A DNA stretch of 64,000 nt from Streptomyces sp. NBC_01445 (GTDB lineage: Bacteria > Actinomycetota > Actinomycetes > Streptomycetales > Streptomycetaceae), in contig NZ_CP109485.1 of assembly GCF_035918235.1 (NCBI RefSeq), forward strand, positions 3,720,001 to 3,784,000, read 5' to 3'. The translations under genes were made by a program, and so were the position numbers. The first letter of the stretch is position 1, and each line of letters begins with the position of its first letter. Positions 10,847 through 19,493 of this stretch are shown here, one piece after another. The notes under the pieces were generated by a model. That model was not told the origin of the DNA, made no database searches, and saw nothing but the letters and a program-made list of their open reading frames with translations.

Positions 10847-12319
10847 TCAGACCGCTTCGACGGTCTCCGGAAGATGGATCGCGAGCTGGTCGGTGAGGTG
10901 CGCGACCTCGGCGACGTCCCCGAACTCACGGACCGCGGTGTCCACGGTCTTGCGGATACGGGTGTTGACCCGCTCGGAGCGCACCTTCTTGGCGATGATC
11001 ATGGCCTGCTCGGCGAGCACCGTGGACTGCTCGGGCTCGCGCTGGAGCAGATGCACCGTGGCCATCCCGATGAGGTTCAGCGCGTACGACCGCTGGTGCT
11101 CGGAGTCCTTCTCGAAGAGCTCGACGGCGCGCCGCATGACGGGCTCGGACATGGAGGCGTACGTGGGGCTGCGGCCCGCCACATAGGCGAGGTCGCGGTA
11201 CGAGTGGGAGTTCTCCCCGTGCAGCTCGGCCTCGGAGAAGAAGCGGATCCAGTCGGGGTCCGGGTCGTCCCAGTCGTCGGCGTCGTGGAAGGTCTCCTCG
11301 GCCATCCGGACGGCCCGCTTGCACTTGCCGGGCTGCCCGATATTCGCGTACGCGCGGGCCTCCATCGCATACAGCATGGCCTGCGTGCGCGGACTGGCGC
11401 AGTCGCGGCTGCCGTACTGCGCGAGATGGACGAGTTCCAGCGCGTCGTCGGGCCGGCCGAGGTGGATCATCTGCCGGCTCATGCTGGACAGGACGTACGA
11501 GCCGAGCGGCTTGTCGCCGGCCTCCTTGGCCGCGTGCAGGGCGAGGACGAAGTACTTCTGGGCGGTGGGCTGGAGGCCCACGTCGTAGCTCATCCAGCCC
11601 GCCAGCTCGGCCAGCTCGGCCGCGACTTTGAAGAGACGCTTCGTCGTGGCCGCCGGCTGGGGCTCCTGGAGCAGGTCGGTCACCTCGTGCAGCTGGCCGA
11701 CGACGGCCTTGCGGCGCAGCCCGCCGCCGCACTGCGCGTCCCACTGCCGGAACATGACCGTCGTCGACTCCAGGAGGTCCAGCTCCGGCTTCGAGAGCCG
11801 GTTCCCGCGGCGCAGGGCCGCCGGGTCGGGCTCCACCGCCGGCGTCCCGGGCGTGGGCACGAGCCAGCGCTGCATGGGCTCGATGAGCGCGGGGCCCGCG
11901 GAGAGCGCGAGGGCGCTGCCGAGGAATCCGCGGCGCGCCAGCATCAGGTCGCTGCGGGAGAACTCACCGATCAGCGCCACCGTCTGCGGACCCGTCCATG
12001 GCAGGTCGACGCCGGACACGGAGGGCGACTGGTGCGCGGCGCGCAGGCCGAGGTCCTCGACCGCGACGACGCAGCCGAAGCGCTCGGAGAACAGCTCGGA
12101 CAGGATCCGCGGGATCGGCTCGCGCGGGTTCTCGCCGTCGAGCCAGCGACGCACGCGCGAGGTGTCCGTGGAGATGTGATTGGCGCCCAACTGCCGCGCC
12201 CGGCGGTTCACTTGGCGCGCCAGCTCGCCCTTCGACCAGCCGCTGCGCAGGAACCACGAGCTCAGCAGCTCATTGGGGCGCTTCTCAGCGTTCGTCACGC
12301 TTCCGTCGCTGCCGCCCAC
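10847..12319 (-). CDS. nsdA: NsdA-type negative regulator of differentiation
   Basis: 490-residue cytoplasmic protein that matches NsdA of Streptomyces coelicolor in gene position (next to amtB) and size. N-terminal DNA-binding-like region (SKGELARQVNRRARQLG...RRWLDGENP) resembles an HTH; the rest is helical TPR-like repeats (TAQKYFVLALHAAKEAG; SYALNLIGMATVHL). In S. coelicolor loss of nsdA increases sporulation and antibiotic production (established). GTG start at 12319; an 8-bp hairpin (12354-12373) lies in its leader. Divergent from the primase-like gene. Confidence 0.78.
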   Translation of the reverse strand: MGGSDGSVTNAEKRPNELLSSWFLRSGWSKGELARQVNRRARQLGANHISTDTSRVRRWLDGENPREPIPRILSELFSERFGCVVAVEDLGLRAAHQSPSVSGVDLPWTGPQTVALIGEFSRSDLMLARRGFLGSALALSAGPALIEPMQRWLVPTPGTPAVEPDPAALRRGNRLSKPELDLLESTTVMFRQWDAQCGGGLRRKAVVGQLHEVTDLLQEPQPAATTKRLFKVAAELAELAGWMSYDVGLQPTAQKYFVLALHAAKEAGDKPLGSYVLSSMSRQMIHLGRPDDALELVHLAQYGSRDCASPRTQAMLYAMEARAYANIGQPGKCKRAVRMAEETFHDADDWDDPDPDWIRFFSEAELHGENSHSYRDLAYVAGRSPTYASMSEPVMRRAVELFEKDSEHQRSYALNLIGMATVHLLQREPEQSTVLAEQAMIIAKKVRSERVNTRIRKTVDTAVREFGDVAEVAHLTDQLAIHLPETVEAV

Positions 12320-12787
12320 TGGAACGCCCCCATCCCTGAAGCCACCTCTTCGCCACCCCGCTGCTGCGGGGTGCGATGTGCGTCAAGCCCTACCAGCATG
12401 CCGTCAACTGCGGCCGCCCGTCCGGTGGTTGTCACTCCTCGAACAGGAAACCGACTTGCCTCCGGCATACCCAAGAGTGCTCGCATCCCAGGGGCTTGTG
12501 TACTGAAAGTAATCCTACGATCACCCCTCCGGCCATGGCGAACCCGGAAACGCCACCATTCGCCACCCCTTCGAATGAACTAGGGGAGCGCGGCACACGA
12601 TTCACTTGACATAGGACGGCCGAAAGTGGGCGGAGCGGTGTACGCCAGGGCGTGCGACACCGGGCGCACCACCCCCGAAGCTACCGAACGCCGCCCCGAG
12701 CCGGCGGTTCACGGCCCCACGGAAGCAGAGGGTCACGATCCGATTCCGTCTCGTAACCACCGGTGCGCAGGACCCGTTGGAGGGGGC
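12320..12787. other. Divergent intergenic region nsdA / primase-like gene
   Basis: 468 bp without a supported gene. It holds a hairpin CACCCCGC-TGCT-GCGGGGTG at 12354-12373 close to the nsdA start and an AT-richer stretch at about 12500-12610 that probably carries the promoters. The frame of the right-hand gene is open through part of it, but the ribosome site places that start at 12788. Confidence 0.5.
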
Positions 12788-13465
12788 ATGGGCTTCACGA
12801 TCGGCGGCAGCCGCGGGATTCTCGACATCCGGTCCGGTGCCCGGCGCCGCGGCCGCACTTCAGGCCGCGCGTCGGACTGCACCTCGGTGGCCGAGTTCAC
12901 CGGGCTCTGGGGCTGGGACGCGGTGCCGGGGGCACGCGCCTCGGGCGGCGCCTGCTCGTGCGGCAAGGCGAACTGCATCCAACCCGGCGCCCACCCCATC
13001 GACCACGCGCCGATCGTCCCGGCGGGGGCCACGCTCGACGAAGTGACCGAGACCTGGGAGCAGTTCCCCGGTGCCGCGGTGATGCTGCCCGTCGGCCGCG
13101 CGTTCGACATCATCGACGTACCCGAGGCGGCCGGCCGTCGCGCACTCGCCCGCCTGGAGCGGATGGGCCTGCCGCTCGGCCCCGTGACGGCGACGCCCGA
13201 GGGACGCGCCCACTTCTTCGTCGCACCGGGCTCCGCCGCCGAACTCGGCTCGCTGCTCTACCGGATGGGCTGGGACGACGCGGCCCTCGACCTGCACGCG
13301 CTCGGCCCCGGCACCCACATCACCGCCCCGCCCTCCGACCGCGGCGGCCTCGGCCCGGTCCGGTGGCTGCGCGCCCCCGGACTCGACTCGGCGACCCAGC
13401 CCCCGCAGGCCCGCCTCGTCCTCGGCACCCTGGCGTACGTGGCCCATCGCTCCCCGGCGTCCTAG
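12788..13465 (+). CDS. Short bifunctional DNA primase/polymerase-type protein
   Basis: 225-residue protein of the actinobacterial prim-pol N-terminal family, often annotated as bifunctional DNA primase/polymerase. Visible parts: a Cys cluster (CSCGKANC) followed by PGAHP, a WEQFPGAAVMLPVG segment, FDIIDVPE with acidic residues that could bind metal, and GPGTHITAPPSDRGGLGPVRWL near the end. No helicase domain, so shorter than replicative prim-pols. ATG 12788 follows a strong GGAGGG. The role is not established; conserved beside nsdA and ftsY in Streptomyces from memory. Confidence 0.65.
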   Translation: MGFTIGGSRGILDIRSGARRRGRTSGRASDCTSVAEFTGLWGWDAVPGARASGGACSCGKANCIQPGAHPIDHAPIVPAGATLDEVTETWEQFPGAAVMLPVGRAFDIIDVPEAAGRRALARLERMGLPLGPVTATPEGRAHFFVAPGSAAELGSLLYRMGWDDAALDLHALGPGTHITAPPSDRGGLGPVRWLRAPGLDSATQPPQARLVLGTLAYVAHRSPAS

Positions 13466-13566
13466 GGCCGGCCGTCAGATTCCCGTCGCCCGCACTGAGG
13501 GCGAGCCCGGCGGCGTCTGGTGCGTGCGATCGCAAGGCGCCGGAGAGTCCTCGATCAGGGTCTGCC

Positions 13567-13677
13567 CTGCCCGAGCGAAGCCGAGAGCTTGGCGAAGGAG
13601 CTGCCAGGGCTTTTCGGCAACACCGCATGGGGATCCCCCTGCTCGAGTGAAGCCGAGACCATGGGGGAGCACCTGCC
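13567..13677. repeat. Two copies of a Streptomyces-type intergenic repeat
   Basis: The unit, roughly CTGC-(T)CGAG(C/T)GAAGCCGAGA, then about 10 variable bases and GGAGC-(A/C)-CTGCC, occurs at 13567-13605 and 13638-13677, separated by GCATGGGGATCCCC. Such GAAGCCGAGA-containing elements recur between genes in Streptomyces genomes (from memory). The surrounding 13466-13732 carries no supported gene. Confidence 0.55.
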
Positions 13678-13732
13678 GGACGCCGCCGGGCAGGCGGGAA
13701 TGTGACGACAGGCCCCAGCGGCGGCCCACACA

Positions 13733-13772
13733 CATGGAAGCGCCCGCTCCTCAAGGAGCGGGCGCTTCCATG
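13733..13772. terminator. Perfect 18-bp hairpin downstream of ftsY
   Basis: Arms 13733-13750 and 13755-13772 pair perfectly around TCAA, 20 bp beyond the ftsY stop; it can also close the + strand transcript from the primase-like gene. Confidence 0.8.
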
Positions 13773-13792
13773 TGCGAAGAGACGTCGTACGG

Positions 13793-15007
13793 CTACTCGC
13801 CGATCAGCGCGTCCACGAACGCCTCCGGCTCGAAGGGAGCCAGGTCGTCGGGGCCCTCGCCCAGGCCGATCAGCTTCACCGGCACGCCCAGCTCGCGCTG
13901 CACGGCGATGACGATGCCGCCCTTGGCCGTGCCGTCGAGCTTGGTGAGCACGATGCCGGTGATGTCCACCACCTCGGCGAAGACGCGGGCCTGGACCAGG
14001 CCGTTCTGCCCGGTCGTCGCGTCGAGGACGAGCAGGATCTCGTCGAGCGGGGCGTGCTTCTCGACGACGCGCTTGACCTTGCCGAGCTCGTCCATGAGGC
14101 CGGTCTTGGTGTGCAGGCGGCCCGCGGTGTCGATGAGGACGACGTCGGCGCCCTCCTCGATGCCCTCCTTGACGGCGTCGAACGCGATGGACGCGGGGTC
14201 GCCGCCCTCGGGGCCGCGCACGGTGCGGGCACCGACCCGCTCGCCCCAGGTCTGGAGCTGGTCGGCGGCGGCGGCGCGGAAGGTGTCGGCAGCACCGAGC
14301 ACCACGTTCCTGCCGTCGGCCACCAGGACGCGGGCGAGCTTGCCGGTGGTGGTGGTCTTGCCGGTGCCGTTGACCCCGACGACCATCACGATGCCCGGGG
14401 TGTCGAGGTTCGAGTCGGTCTTGACCGAGCGGTCGAACTCCGGGACGAGGAGCTGGACCAGCTCCTCGCGCAGCAGCGCGCGCAGCTCGTCGGGCGTGCG
14501 GGTGCCGAGCACCTTGACGCGCTCGCGCAGCCGGTCGACGAGCTCCTGCGTGGGCTGCACACCGACGTCGGCGGTGAGCAGGGTGTCCTCGATCTCCTCC
14601 CAGGTGTCCTCGTCCAGGTGCTCGCGCGAGAGGAGCGTGAGCAGCCCCTTGCCGAGCGCGTTCTGCGAGCGGGAGAGCCGGGAGCGCAGACGCACGAGAC
14701 GCCCCGCGGTCGGCTCCGGAACCTCGATCTCGGGCGCGGCCGGAGCCGGGGGCTCCTCCACCGCGATGGGCGCGGACGGCTCCGGCTCGACGAGCGGGAG
14801 GTCGACCTCCTCGATCGTGCGGCGAGGTCCGTCGCGCGGCGTCTCGGCCTCTTCGCCGACGTGCGGCTCGGCCGGAGGGGCGGTGATGTCGGGCACGGAG
14901 GGGGGCGGCGGGGGCAGCTGCTTCCTCCTGCGGCTGCCGACCACGAGCCCGCCGAGTGCGCCGATCACGACCACGGCGATGACTACAGCAAGGATGACGA
15001 TTTCCAT
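13793..15007 (-). CDS. ftsY: SRP receptor GTPase FtsY
   Basis: 404-residue SRP receptor. A hydrophobic N terminus (MEIVILAVVIAVVVIGALGG) gives direct membrane attachment, followed by a Pro/Glu-rich linker (about 31-105), N domain, and a G domain with P-loop GVNGTGKTTT at 211-220, DTAGRLHTK and LTKLDGTAKGG. Partner of Ffh. ATG 15007 fits the family; an in-frame ATG at 15028 (adding MADTGRV) sits 15 nt behind an AAGGAGG and cannot be excluded. Convergent with the primase-like gene. Confidence 0.95.
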   Translation of the reverse strand: MEIVILAVVIAVVVIGALGGLVVGSRRRKQLPPPPPSVPDITAPPAEPHVGEEAETPRDGPRRTIEEVDLPLVEPEPSAPIAVEEPPAPAAPEIEVPEPTAGRLVRLRSRLSRSQNALGKGLLTLLSREHLDEDTWEEIEDTLLTADVGVQPTQELVDRLRERVKVLGTRTPDELRALLREELVQLLVPEFDRSVKTDSNLDTPGIVMVVGVNGTGKTTTTGKLARVLVADGRNVVLGAADTFRAAAADQLQTWGERVGARTVRGPEGGDPASIAFDAVKEGIEEGADVVLIDTAGRLHTKTGLMDELGKVKRVVEKHAPLDEILLVLDATTGQNGLVQARVFAEVVDITGIVLTKLDGTAKGGIVIAVQRELGVPVKLIGLGEGPDDLAPFEPEAFVDALIGE

Positions 15008-15220
15008 AACCCGTCCAGTATCAGCCATGGGCACCGGGGGCACCCTCCTTGTGGCTTCCTCCAAAGAACATAAGCCACTTGAGTGGATTACTCGGACTAA
15101 AGTACGATGGAAGAGGATGATGCAACGCGCGTAGAGTCCACAGCGTCCCCTCCCCACACCCCCCACCGGCTCCCCCACCAACACCCACGGAGCCGAGCGA
15201 GAGGCACGGAACCCCACCGC

Positions 15221-16669
15221 ATGAGCAAGACCGCCGAATCCGAAGGCGCACTCGAGACCCGCGGCATCGAGCCCGTCCCCGAGTCCGAGCGCACCGCCAG
15301 GACCCGTGAGCTGTTCCCCACCTGGGTCGCCGCCAACATCAGTGTGCTGCTGCTCACGATGGGCGCGAGTCTGGTCGTCTCGTACAAGCTCAACTTCTGG
15401 CAGGCACTCGTCGTCGCGATCGCCGCCCCCATTGTCTCGTACGGCCTCGTCGGCCTGATCGGCATCGCCGGCAAGCGCGGCGGCGCCCCGGGCATGGCCC
15501 TGTCGCGCGCGGTCTTCGGCCAGCGCGGCAACCTGCTGCCGGGCTCGCTCATCTGGGTCGCCCGCTGGGGCTGGGAGACGATCAACGCGGTGACCGGCGC
15601 CTACGCCGTGCTCACCGTCCTGGACATCCTCTTCGGCGTGAAGAGCAACAACGTCCTGGTGATCGTCACGCTGCTGCTCTTCGTCGTCACGACGTTCGTG
15701 ATCTCCGGCCTCGGGATCAACGCCGTGCAGAAGTGCAACAAGTACGCGACGTACCTCTTCGGTCTCTTCTCGGTCCTCGTGCTGGCCTACCTGATCGCCA
15801 ACACCGACTGGACCCGCGTCTTCGACCAGCCCGCGGGCAAGATGTCGCTGATGGTCGCCGGTATCGGCCTGATCGCCGCGGGCGGCGTCAGCTGGATCCC
15901 CTCGTCGCCTGACTTCACGCGCTACCTGCCGCGCACGGCCTCGTCGGTCGCGATCGTGCGCAACTCGGTCGGCGGCGCCGGCATCGTCGTCCTGCCGATG
16001 GTCCTGATGGGCGCCGTCATGGCGGTCTCCACGCCCGACCTGGCCTCGGCCGCCGACCCGGTCTCCTTCCTCGGCGAGATCCTGCCGCTGTGGATCGCTG
16101 TCCCGTACCTCCTGATCGCCCTGGTCGGCATGCTGCTGATCAACTCGATGTCGATGTACTCGGCGGGCTTCACCGCCCAGACCCTCGGCTTCAAGGTCCC
16201 GCGCCACTGGGCCGTCTCGATCAACGCGCTGATCTCGCTGATCTTCGGCGGCATCCTGATGCTCGTCGCAACCAGCTTCATGGGCTCGTTCATCGCCTTC
16301 CTCTCGCTGCTCGCGGTGGCGTTCTCGGCCTGGGTCGGCGTCTTCGGCGCCGACATGCTGCGGCGCAAGGAGTACGACGCCGAGGCCCTCGTCGACACCA
16401 CGCGCACCAGCGCCTACTGGTACACGGGCGGCTTCAGCCCGGCAGCCGTCGCCTCCTGGGCGATCGGCCTGCTCGGGGGCCTGATGTTCACCACGTCCGA
16501 CTGGTTCACCGGCCCCCTCGCCGCCAACAACCCGATCGGCGAGTACGGCCTCGGCTGGGTCGCCACGATCGTGATCTCCGGCCTGCTGTACGTGGTCCTG
16601 CCGAAGCCCGCCGTCGCCGCCACCTCCGAGATCTCCGCCGAAGAGGAGCGCGAGACTCTGGCTGTCTGA
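15221..16669 (+). CDS. NCS1-family permease, cytosine permease-like (CodB type)
   Basis: 482-residue integral membrane protein with about 12 hydrophobic segments. The N-terminal motif TWVAANISVLLLTMGASLV and the GLIGIAGKRGGAPGMALSRA-type segment, where a substrate-contacting loop precedes RAVFGQRG, are typical of NCS1 nucleobase/allantoin symporters. Substrate likely cytosine or a related purine/pyrimidine base; not resolvable by eye. ATG 15221 matches the family start; gagagg about 16 nt upstream. Divergent from ftsY. A 12-bp hairpin 16 bp after the stop separates it from the luciferase-like gene. Confidence 0.8.
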   Translation: MSKTAESEGALETRGIEPVPESERTARTRELFPTWVAANISVLLLTMGASLVVSYKLNFWQALVVAIAAPIVSYGLVGLIGIAGKRGGAPGMALSRAVFGQRGNLLPGSLIWVARWGWETINAVTGAYAVLTVLDILFGVKSNNVLVIVTLLLFVVTTFVISGLGINAVQKCNKYATYLFGLFSVLVLAYLIANTDWTRVFDQPAGKMSLMVAGIGLIAAGGVSWIPSSPDFTRYLPRTASSVAIVRNSVGGAGIVVLPMVLMGAVMAVSTPDLASAADPVSFLGEILPLWIAVPYLLIALVGMLLINSMSMYSAGFTAQTLGFKVPRHWAVSINALISLIFGGILMLVATSFMGSFIAFLSLLAVAFSAWVGVFGADMLRRKEYDAEALVDTTRTSAYWYTGGFSPAAVASWAIGLLGGLMFTTSDWFTGPLAANNPIGEYGLGWVATIVISGLLYVVLPKPAVAATSEISAEEERETLAV

Positions 16670-16685
16670 CGCCCCGTCAGCTACC

Positions 16686-16729
16686 GTCCCCCTTCACCAG
16701 CGGCCCAACTCCGCCCTGTGAAGGGGGAC
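16686..16729 (+). promoter_or_regulatory. 12-bp inverted repeat covering the next gene's ribosome site
   Basis: GTCCCCCTTCAC (16686-16697) and GTGAAGGGGGAC (16718-16729) are perfect complements. The right arm contains the AAGGGGGA Shine-Dalgarno 6 nt before ATG 16735, so the hairpin would both terminate the permease message and hide the ribosome site in readthrough RNA. Confidence 0.65.
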
Positions 16730-16734
16730 TTCTC

Positions 16735-17715
16735 ATGCCCGTCACGGTCGTGCGCTTCAACCTCGTGGACCCTGCGGCGACGCCCGAATCGCTGAGCGCC
16801 CGCTACCGGGCGGCCGTCGAGATGGCGGCGTACGCCGACGACCGCGGCATCTCCACCGTCCAGACCGAGGAGCACCACGGCGTCGCCAACAACTGGCTGC
16901 CGTCCCCCTTCACCTTCGCGGGCGCCGTCTTCGGCGCGACCCGGCGCATCGCCGTCACGGTCTCCGCGATCATCGGCCCGCTGCACGATCCGCTGCGCCT
17001 CGCGGAGGACATCGCCGTACTCGATCTGCTCAGCGGCGGCCGGCTCGTCACCGTCGCCGGAATCGGCTACCGGCCCGAGGAGTACGGCCAGTTCGACGTC
17101 GAGTGGAAGCGGCGGGGCAAGCTCCAGGACGAGCTTCTCGACACCCTGCTCAAGGCGTGGACGGGCGAGGAGTTCGACTTCCGCGGCCGCACGGTCCGCG
17201 TCACTCCGCGCCCGTTCACCCAGCCCCACCCGCTGCTCCTGGTCGGCGGTTCCTCGCGGGCGGCGGCGCGGCGGGCGGCCCGCCTCGGCCTGCCGTTCTT
17301 CCCGAGCGCGCATCTGCCCGAACTCGAGGCGTACTACAAGGAACAGCTCGTCGAGCACGGCACCGAGGGCTGGACCATGATGCCCGCGGCGGTCACCCCG
17401 CTGCTGCACGTCGCCGAGGACCCCGACCGCGTCTGGGCCGAGCACGGCGAGCACTTCCTGCACGAGGCACGGACGTACGCGTCCTGGCAGTCCGGCGACA
17501 TCAAGTCGGCGGTGAAGTCCGGCGCTACGACAGTCGACGAGCTGCGCGCCGAGGGCGTCTACCGGATCCTCACGCCCGACGAGTGCGTGGAGCAGGCCCT
17601 CGACAGCTATGTGCTGCACCCGTTGTCGGGCGGTATGCCGGTCGACGAGGGCTGGCGCAGCCTGCATCTGTTCTGCGAAAACGTACTGCCCCGGCTCGAA
17701 GACCGTGCGGTCTGA
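16735..17715 (+). CDS. Luciferase-like flavin-dependent monooxygenase (LLM class)
   Basis: 326-residue TIM-barrel LLM oxidoreductase using reduced FMN or F420. Seen: QTEEHHGVANNWLPSP near the N terminus, VSAIIGPLHDPLRLAEDIAVLDLLSGGR (typical family core), GYRPEEYGQFDV, and GGSSRAAARRAARLGLPFF. Residues distinguishing FMN from F420 dependence cannot be decided by eye; note the F420 gene cofC at 45.4 kb. ATG 16735 has an AAGGGGGA ribosome site within a hairpin. Substrate unknown. Convergent with glcP. Confidence 0.85.
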   Translation: MPVTVVRFNLVDPAATPESLSARYRAAVEMAAYADDRGISTVQTEEHHGVANNWLPSPFTFAGAVFGATRRIAVTVSAIIGPLHDPLRLAEDIAVLDLLSGGRLVTVAGIGYRPEEYGQFDVEWKRRGKLQDELLDTLLKAWTGEEFDFRGRTVRVTPRPFTQPHPLLLVGGSSRAAARRAARLGLPFFPSAHLPELEAYYKEQLVEHGTEGWTMMPAAVTPLLHVAEDPDRVWAEHGEHFLHEARTYASWQSGDIKSAVKSGATTVDELRAEGVYRILTPDECVEQALDSYVLHPLSGGMPVDEGWRSLHLFCENVLPRLEDRAV

Positions 17716-17726
17716 GCCGGGGCAGT
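17685..17726. terminator. Hairpin spanning the stop codon of the LLM gene
   Basis: ACTGCCCCGGCTC (17685-17697) pairs with GAGCCGGGGCAGT (17714-17726), extended inward by AGACC/GGTCT after a 2-nt bulge. It includes the TGA of the oxidoreductase and precedes the convergent glcP end by 30 bp. Confidence 0.65.
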
Positions 17727-17755
17727 GACGAGGGTGAGGAGATGGCAGCGGGGAC

Positions 17756-19180
17756 TTAACCCATCTCCTCCAACGCCTTGCCCTTGGTCTCCTTCACGAA
17801 CTTGAGTACGAAGGGGATCGAGAGCGCGGCGAAGATTGTGTAAATGATGTACGTCCCGGAGAGGTTCCAGTCGGCCAGCGACGGGAAGCTCGCGGTGATG
17901 GCCCAGTTGGCGATCCACTGCGCGGACGCGGCCACGCCGAGCGCCGCGGCGCGGATCTTGTTCGGGAACATCTCGCCGAGGAAGACCCAGACGACGACAC
18001 CCCAGGACAGGGCGAAGAACAGGACGAAGAAGTGGGCGGCGATCAGGGCGACCCAGCCCTGCGTGGCCGGCAGCTTGCCGTCCACCAGGTCGTACGAGAA
18101 CGCCCAGGCCTCCAGTGCGAGACCGATGACCATGCCGACGGAACCGACCAGGGCCAGCGGCTTACGGCCGACGCGGTCCACCAGGAGCATCGCGATCACG
18201 GTGCCGATGATGTTGATGATCGACGTGGTGAACGAGTAGAAGAACGAGTCCGTCGGGTTCACGCCGACCGACTGCCACAGCGTCGAGGAGTAGTAGAACG
18301 CGACGTTGATGCCGACGAACTGCTGGAAGACCGAGAGGCCGATACCGATCCAGACGATCGGCTTGAAGTAGAGGCCGCCGTTGCCCTTGCCGGAGAGCAG
18401 GTCCTTGAACGTGGACTTGTGCTCGCTCTTCATCGCGTGCTCGATCTCGGCGACGCGGACGTCCAGGTCGATCTTCGTGCCCTCGACCTCGGCGAGGATC
18501 TCCTTGGCCTTGGCCTCGCGGCCGACCGAGATGAGGAAGCGCGGCGACTCGGGGATCGCGAAGGACAGCATGCCGTAGAGGACGGCGGGGATGACCATCA
18601 CGCCGAGCATGACCTGCCAGGCCTCGAGGCCCAGGACTTCACCGCGCTGGTCGCCGCCGGCGGCCTGCAGGATGCCGTAGTTGACGAGCTGCGAGATGGC
18701 GATGCCGACGACGATCGCGGCCTGCTGGAAGGAGCCGAGGCGGCCGCGGTACGCGGGCGGCGAGACCTCGGCGATGTAGGCCGGGCCGATGACGGAGGCC
18801 ATGCCGATGCCGAAGCCGCCGACGATCCGCCAGAAGGCCAGGTCCCAGAGGGCGAAGGGCAGTGCGGAGCCGACGGCGCTGATCGTGAAGAGGACGGCCG
18901 CGATCTGCATGCAGCGGATACGGCCGATGCGGTCCGCGATCCGGCCGGCGGTGGCCGCGCCGATCGCACAGCCGATCAGGGCGATGGCGATGACCTGGGC
19001 GAGCGTTCCGGAGCCGATGTCGTACCGGTCGCGGATGGCCTCGACGGCTCCGTTGATCACGGAACTGTCGTAGCCGAAGAGAAAGCCGCCCATCGCGGCC
19101 GCCGCCGTGATGAAGATGACGTGACCGAGATGGTCGGGGTGAGCCTCTCGGGCGCTTGGCGGCTTCGCTGTGCTGGTCAC
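17756..19180 (-). CDS. glcP: Glucose/proton symporter GlcP (MFS sugar porter)
   Basis: 474-residue, 12-helix sugar porter. Family motifs: GYDSSVINGAVEAI, GRIADRIGRIRCMQ (loop 2-3), PESPRFLI after helix 6, QQFVGINVAFYYSS in helix 7, VDRVGRKPLAL, and the late GEMFPNKIRAAALG. In S. coelicolor GlcP is the main glucose permease needed for glucose uptake and carbon repression (established). GTG start with GAGGAG upstream. Alone on its transcript; a good sigma-70-type promoter with a palindrome at the start point lies upstream. Confidence 0.9.
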   Translation of the reverse strand: MTSTAKPPSAREAHPDHLGHVIFITAAAAMGGFLFGYDSSVINGAVEAIRDRYDIGSGTLAQVIAIALIGCAIGAATAGRIADRIGRIRCMQIAAVLFTISAVGSALPFALWDLAFWRIVGGFGIGMASVIGPAYIAEVSPPAYRGRLGSFQQAAIVVGIAISQLVNYGILQAAGGDQRGEVLGLEAWQVMLGVMVIPAVLYGMLSFAIPESPRFLISVGREAKAKEILAEVEGTKIDLDVRVAEIEHAMKSEHKSTFKDLLSGKGNGGLYFKPIVWIGIGLSVFQQFVGINVAFYYSSTLWQSVGVNPTDSFFYSFTTSIINIIGTVIAMLLVDRVGRKPLALVGSVGMVIGLALEAWAFSYDLVDGKLPATQGWVALIAAHFFVLFFALSWGVVVWVFLGEMFPNKIRAAALGVAASAQWIANWAITASFPSLADWNLSGTYIIYTIFAALSIPFVLKFVKETKGKALEEMG

Positions 19181-19278
19181 GGTTTACTCCTCGGGCCACC
19201 GGCAACGGTGCCGGGGGTGGGGGTGAGAGCCCTTCCAGTGGCGCACAACTTCACGCCGCCCACCACCTGAAGGTAAAA

Positions 19279-19318
19279 GCAACGTTGCAGAGACTATGCC
19301 TTCAAGTTTCGAAGTCAA
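19279..19318 (-). promoter_or_regulatory. glcP promoter with palindrome at the transcription start
   Basis: On the minus strand, TTGACT (19318-19313), 16 nt, then TAGTCT (19296-19291) form a -35/-10 pair. The predicted start falls inside the perfect palindrome GCAACGTTGC (19279-19288), a likely repressor site. The remaining part of 19181-19493 (between smc and glcP) shows no gene. Confidence 0.55.
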
Positions 19319-19493
19319 GAGGGGGGTAACTGTAATTTTGAGACGCCCTGGTCACAGGCATCATTCAACTCTTGAACGATCGCTTGTGAGTGATCTTGTG
19401 GCTGATCTCGCGGCCGACGCCGCGGCTGATGCCGTACCGGTGAACGAGGTACGGGCGGGCCGGTGACCGATGTCCGGGCGGCCCGGCGTGCGG

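Noticed and set aside
12626..12787. N-terminal extension of the primase-like protein
   Set aside because: A strong GGAGGG ribosome site and the family-like start place initiation at 12788.
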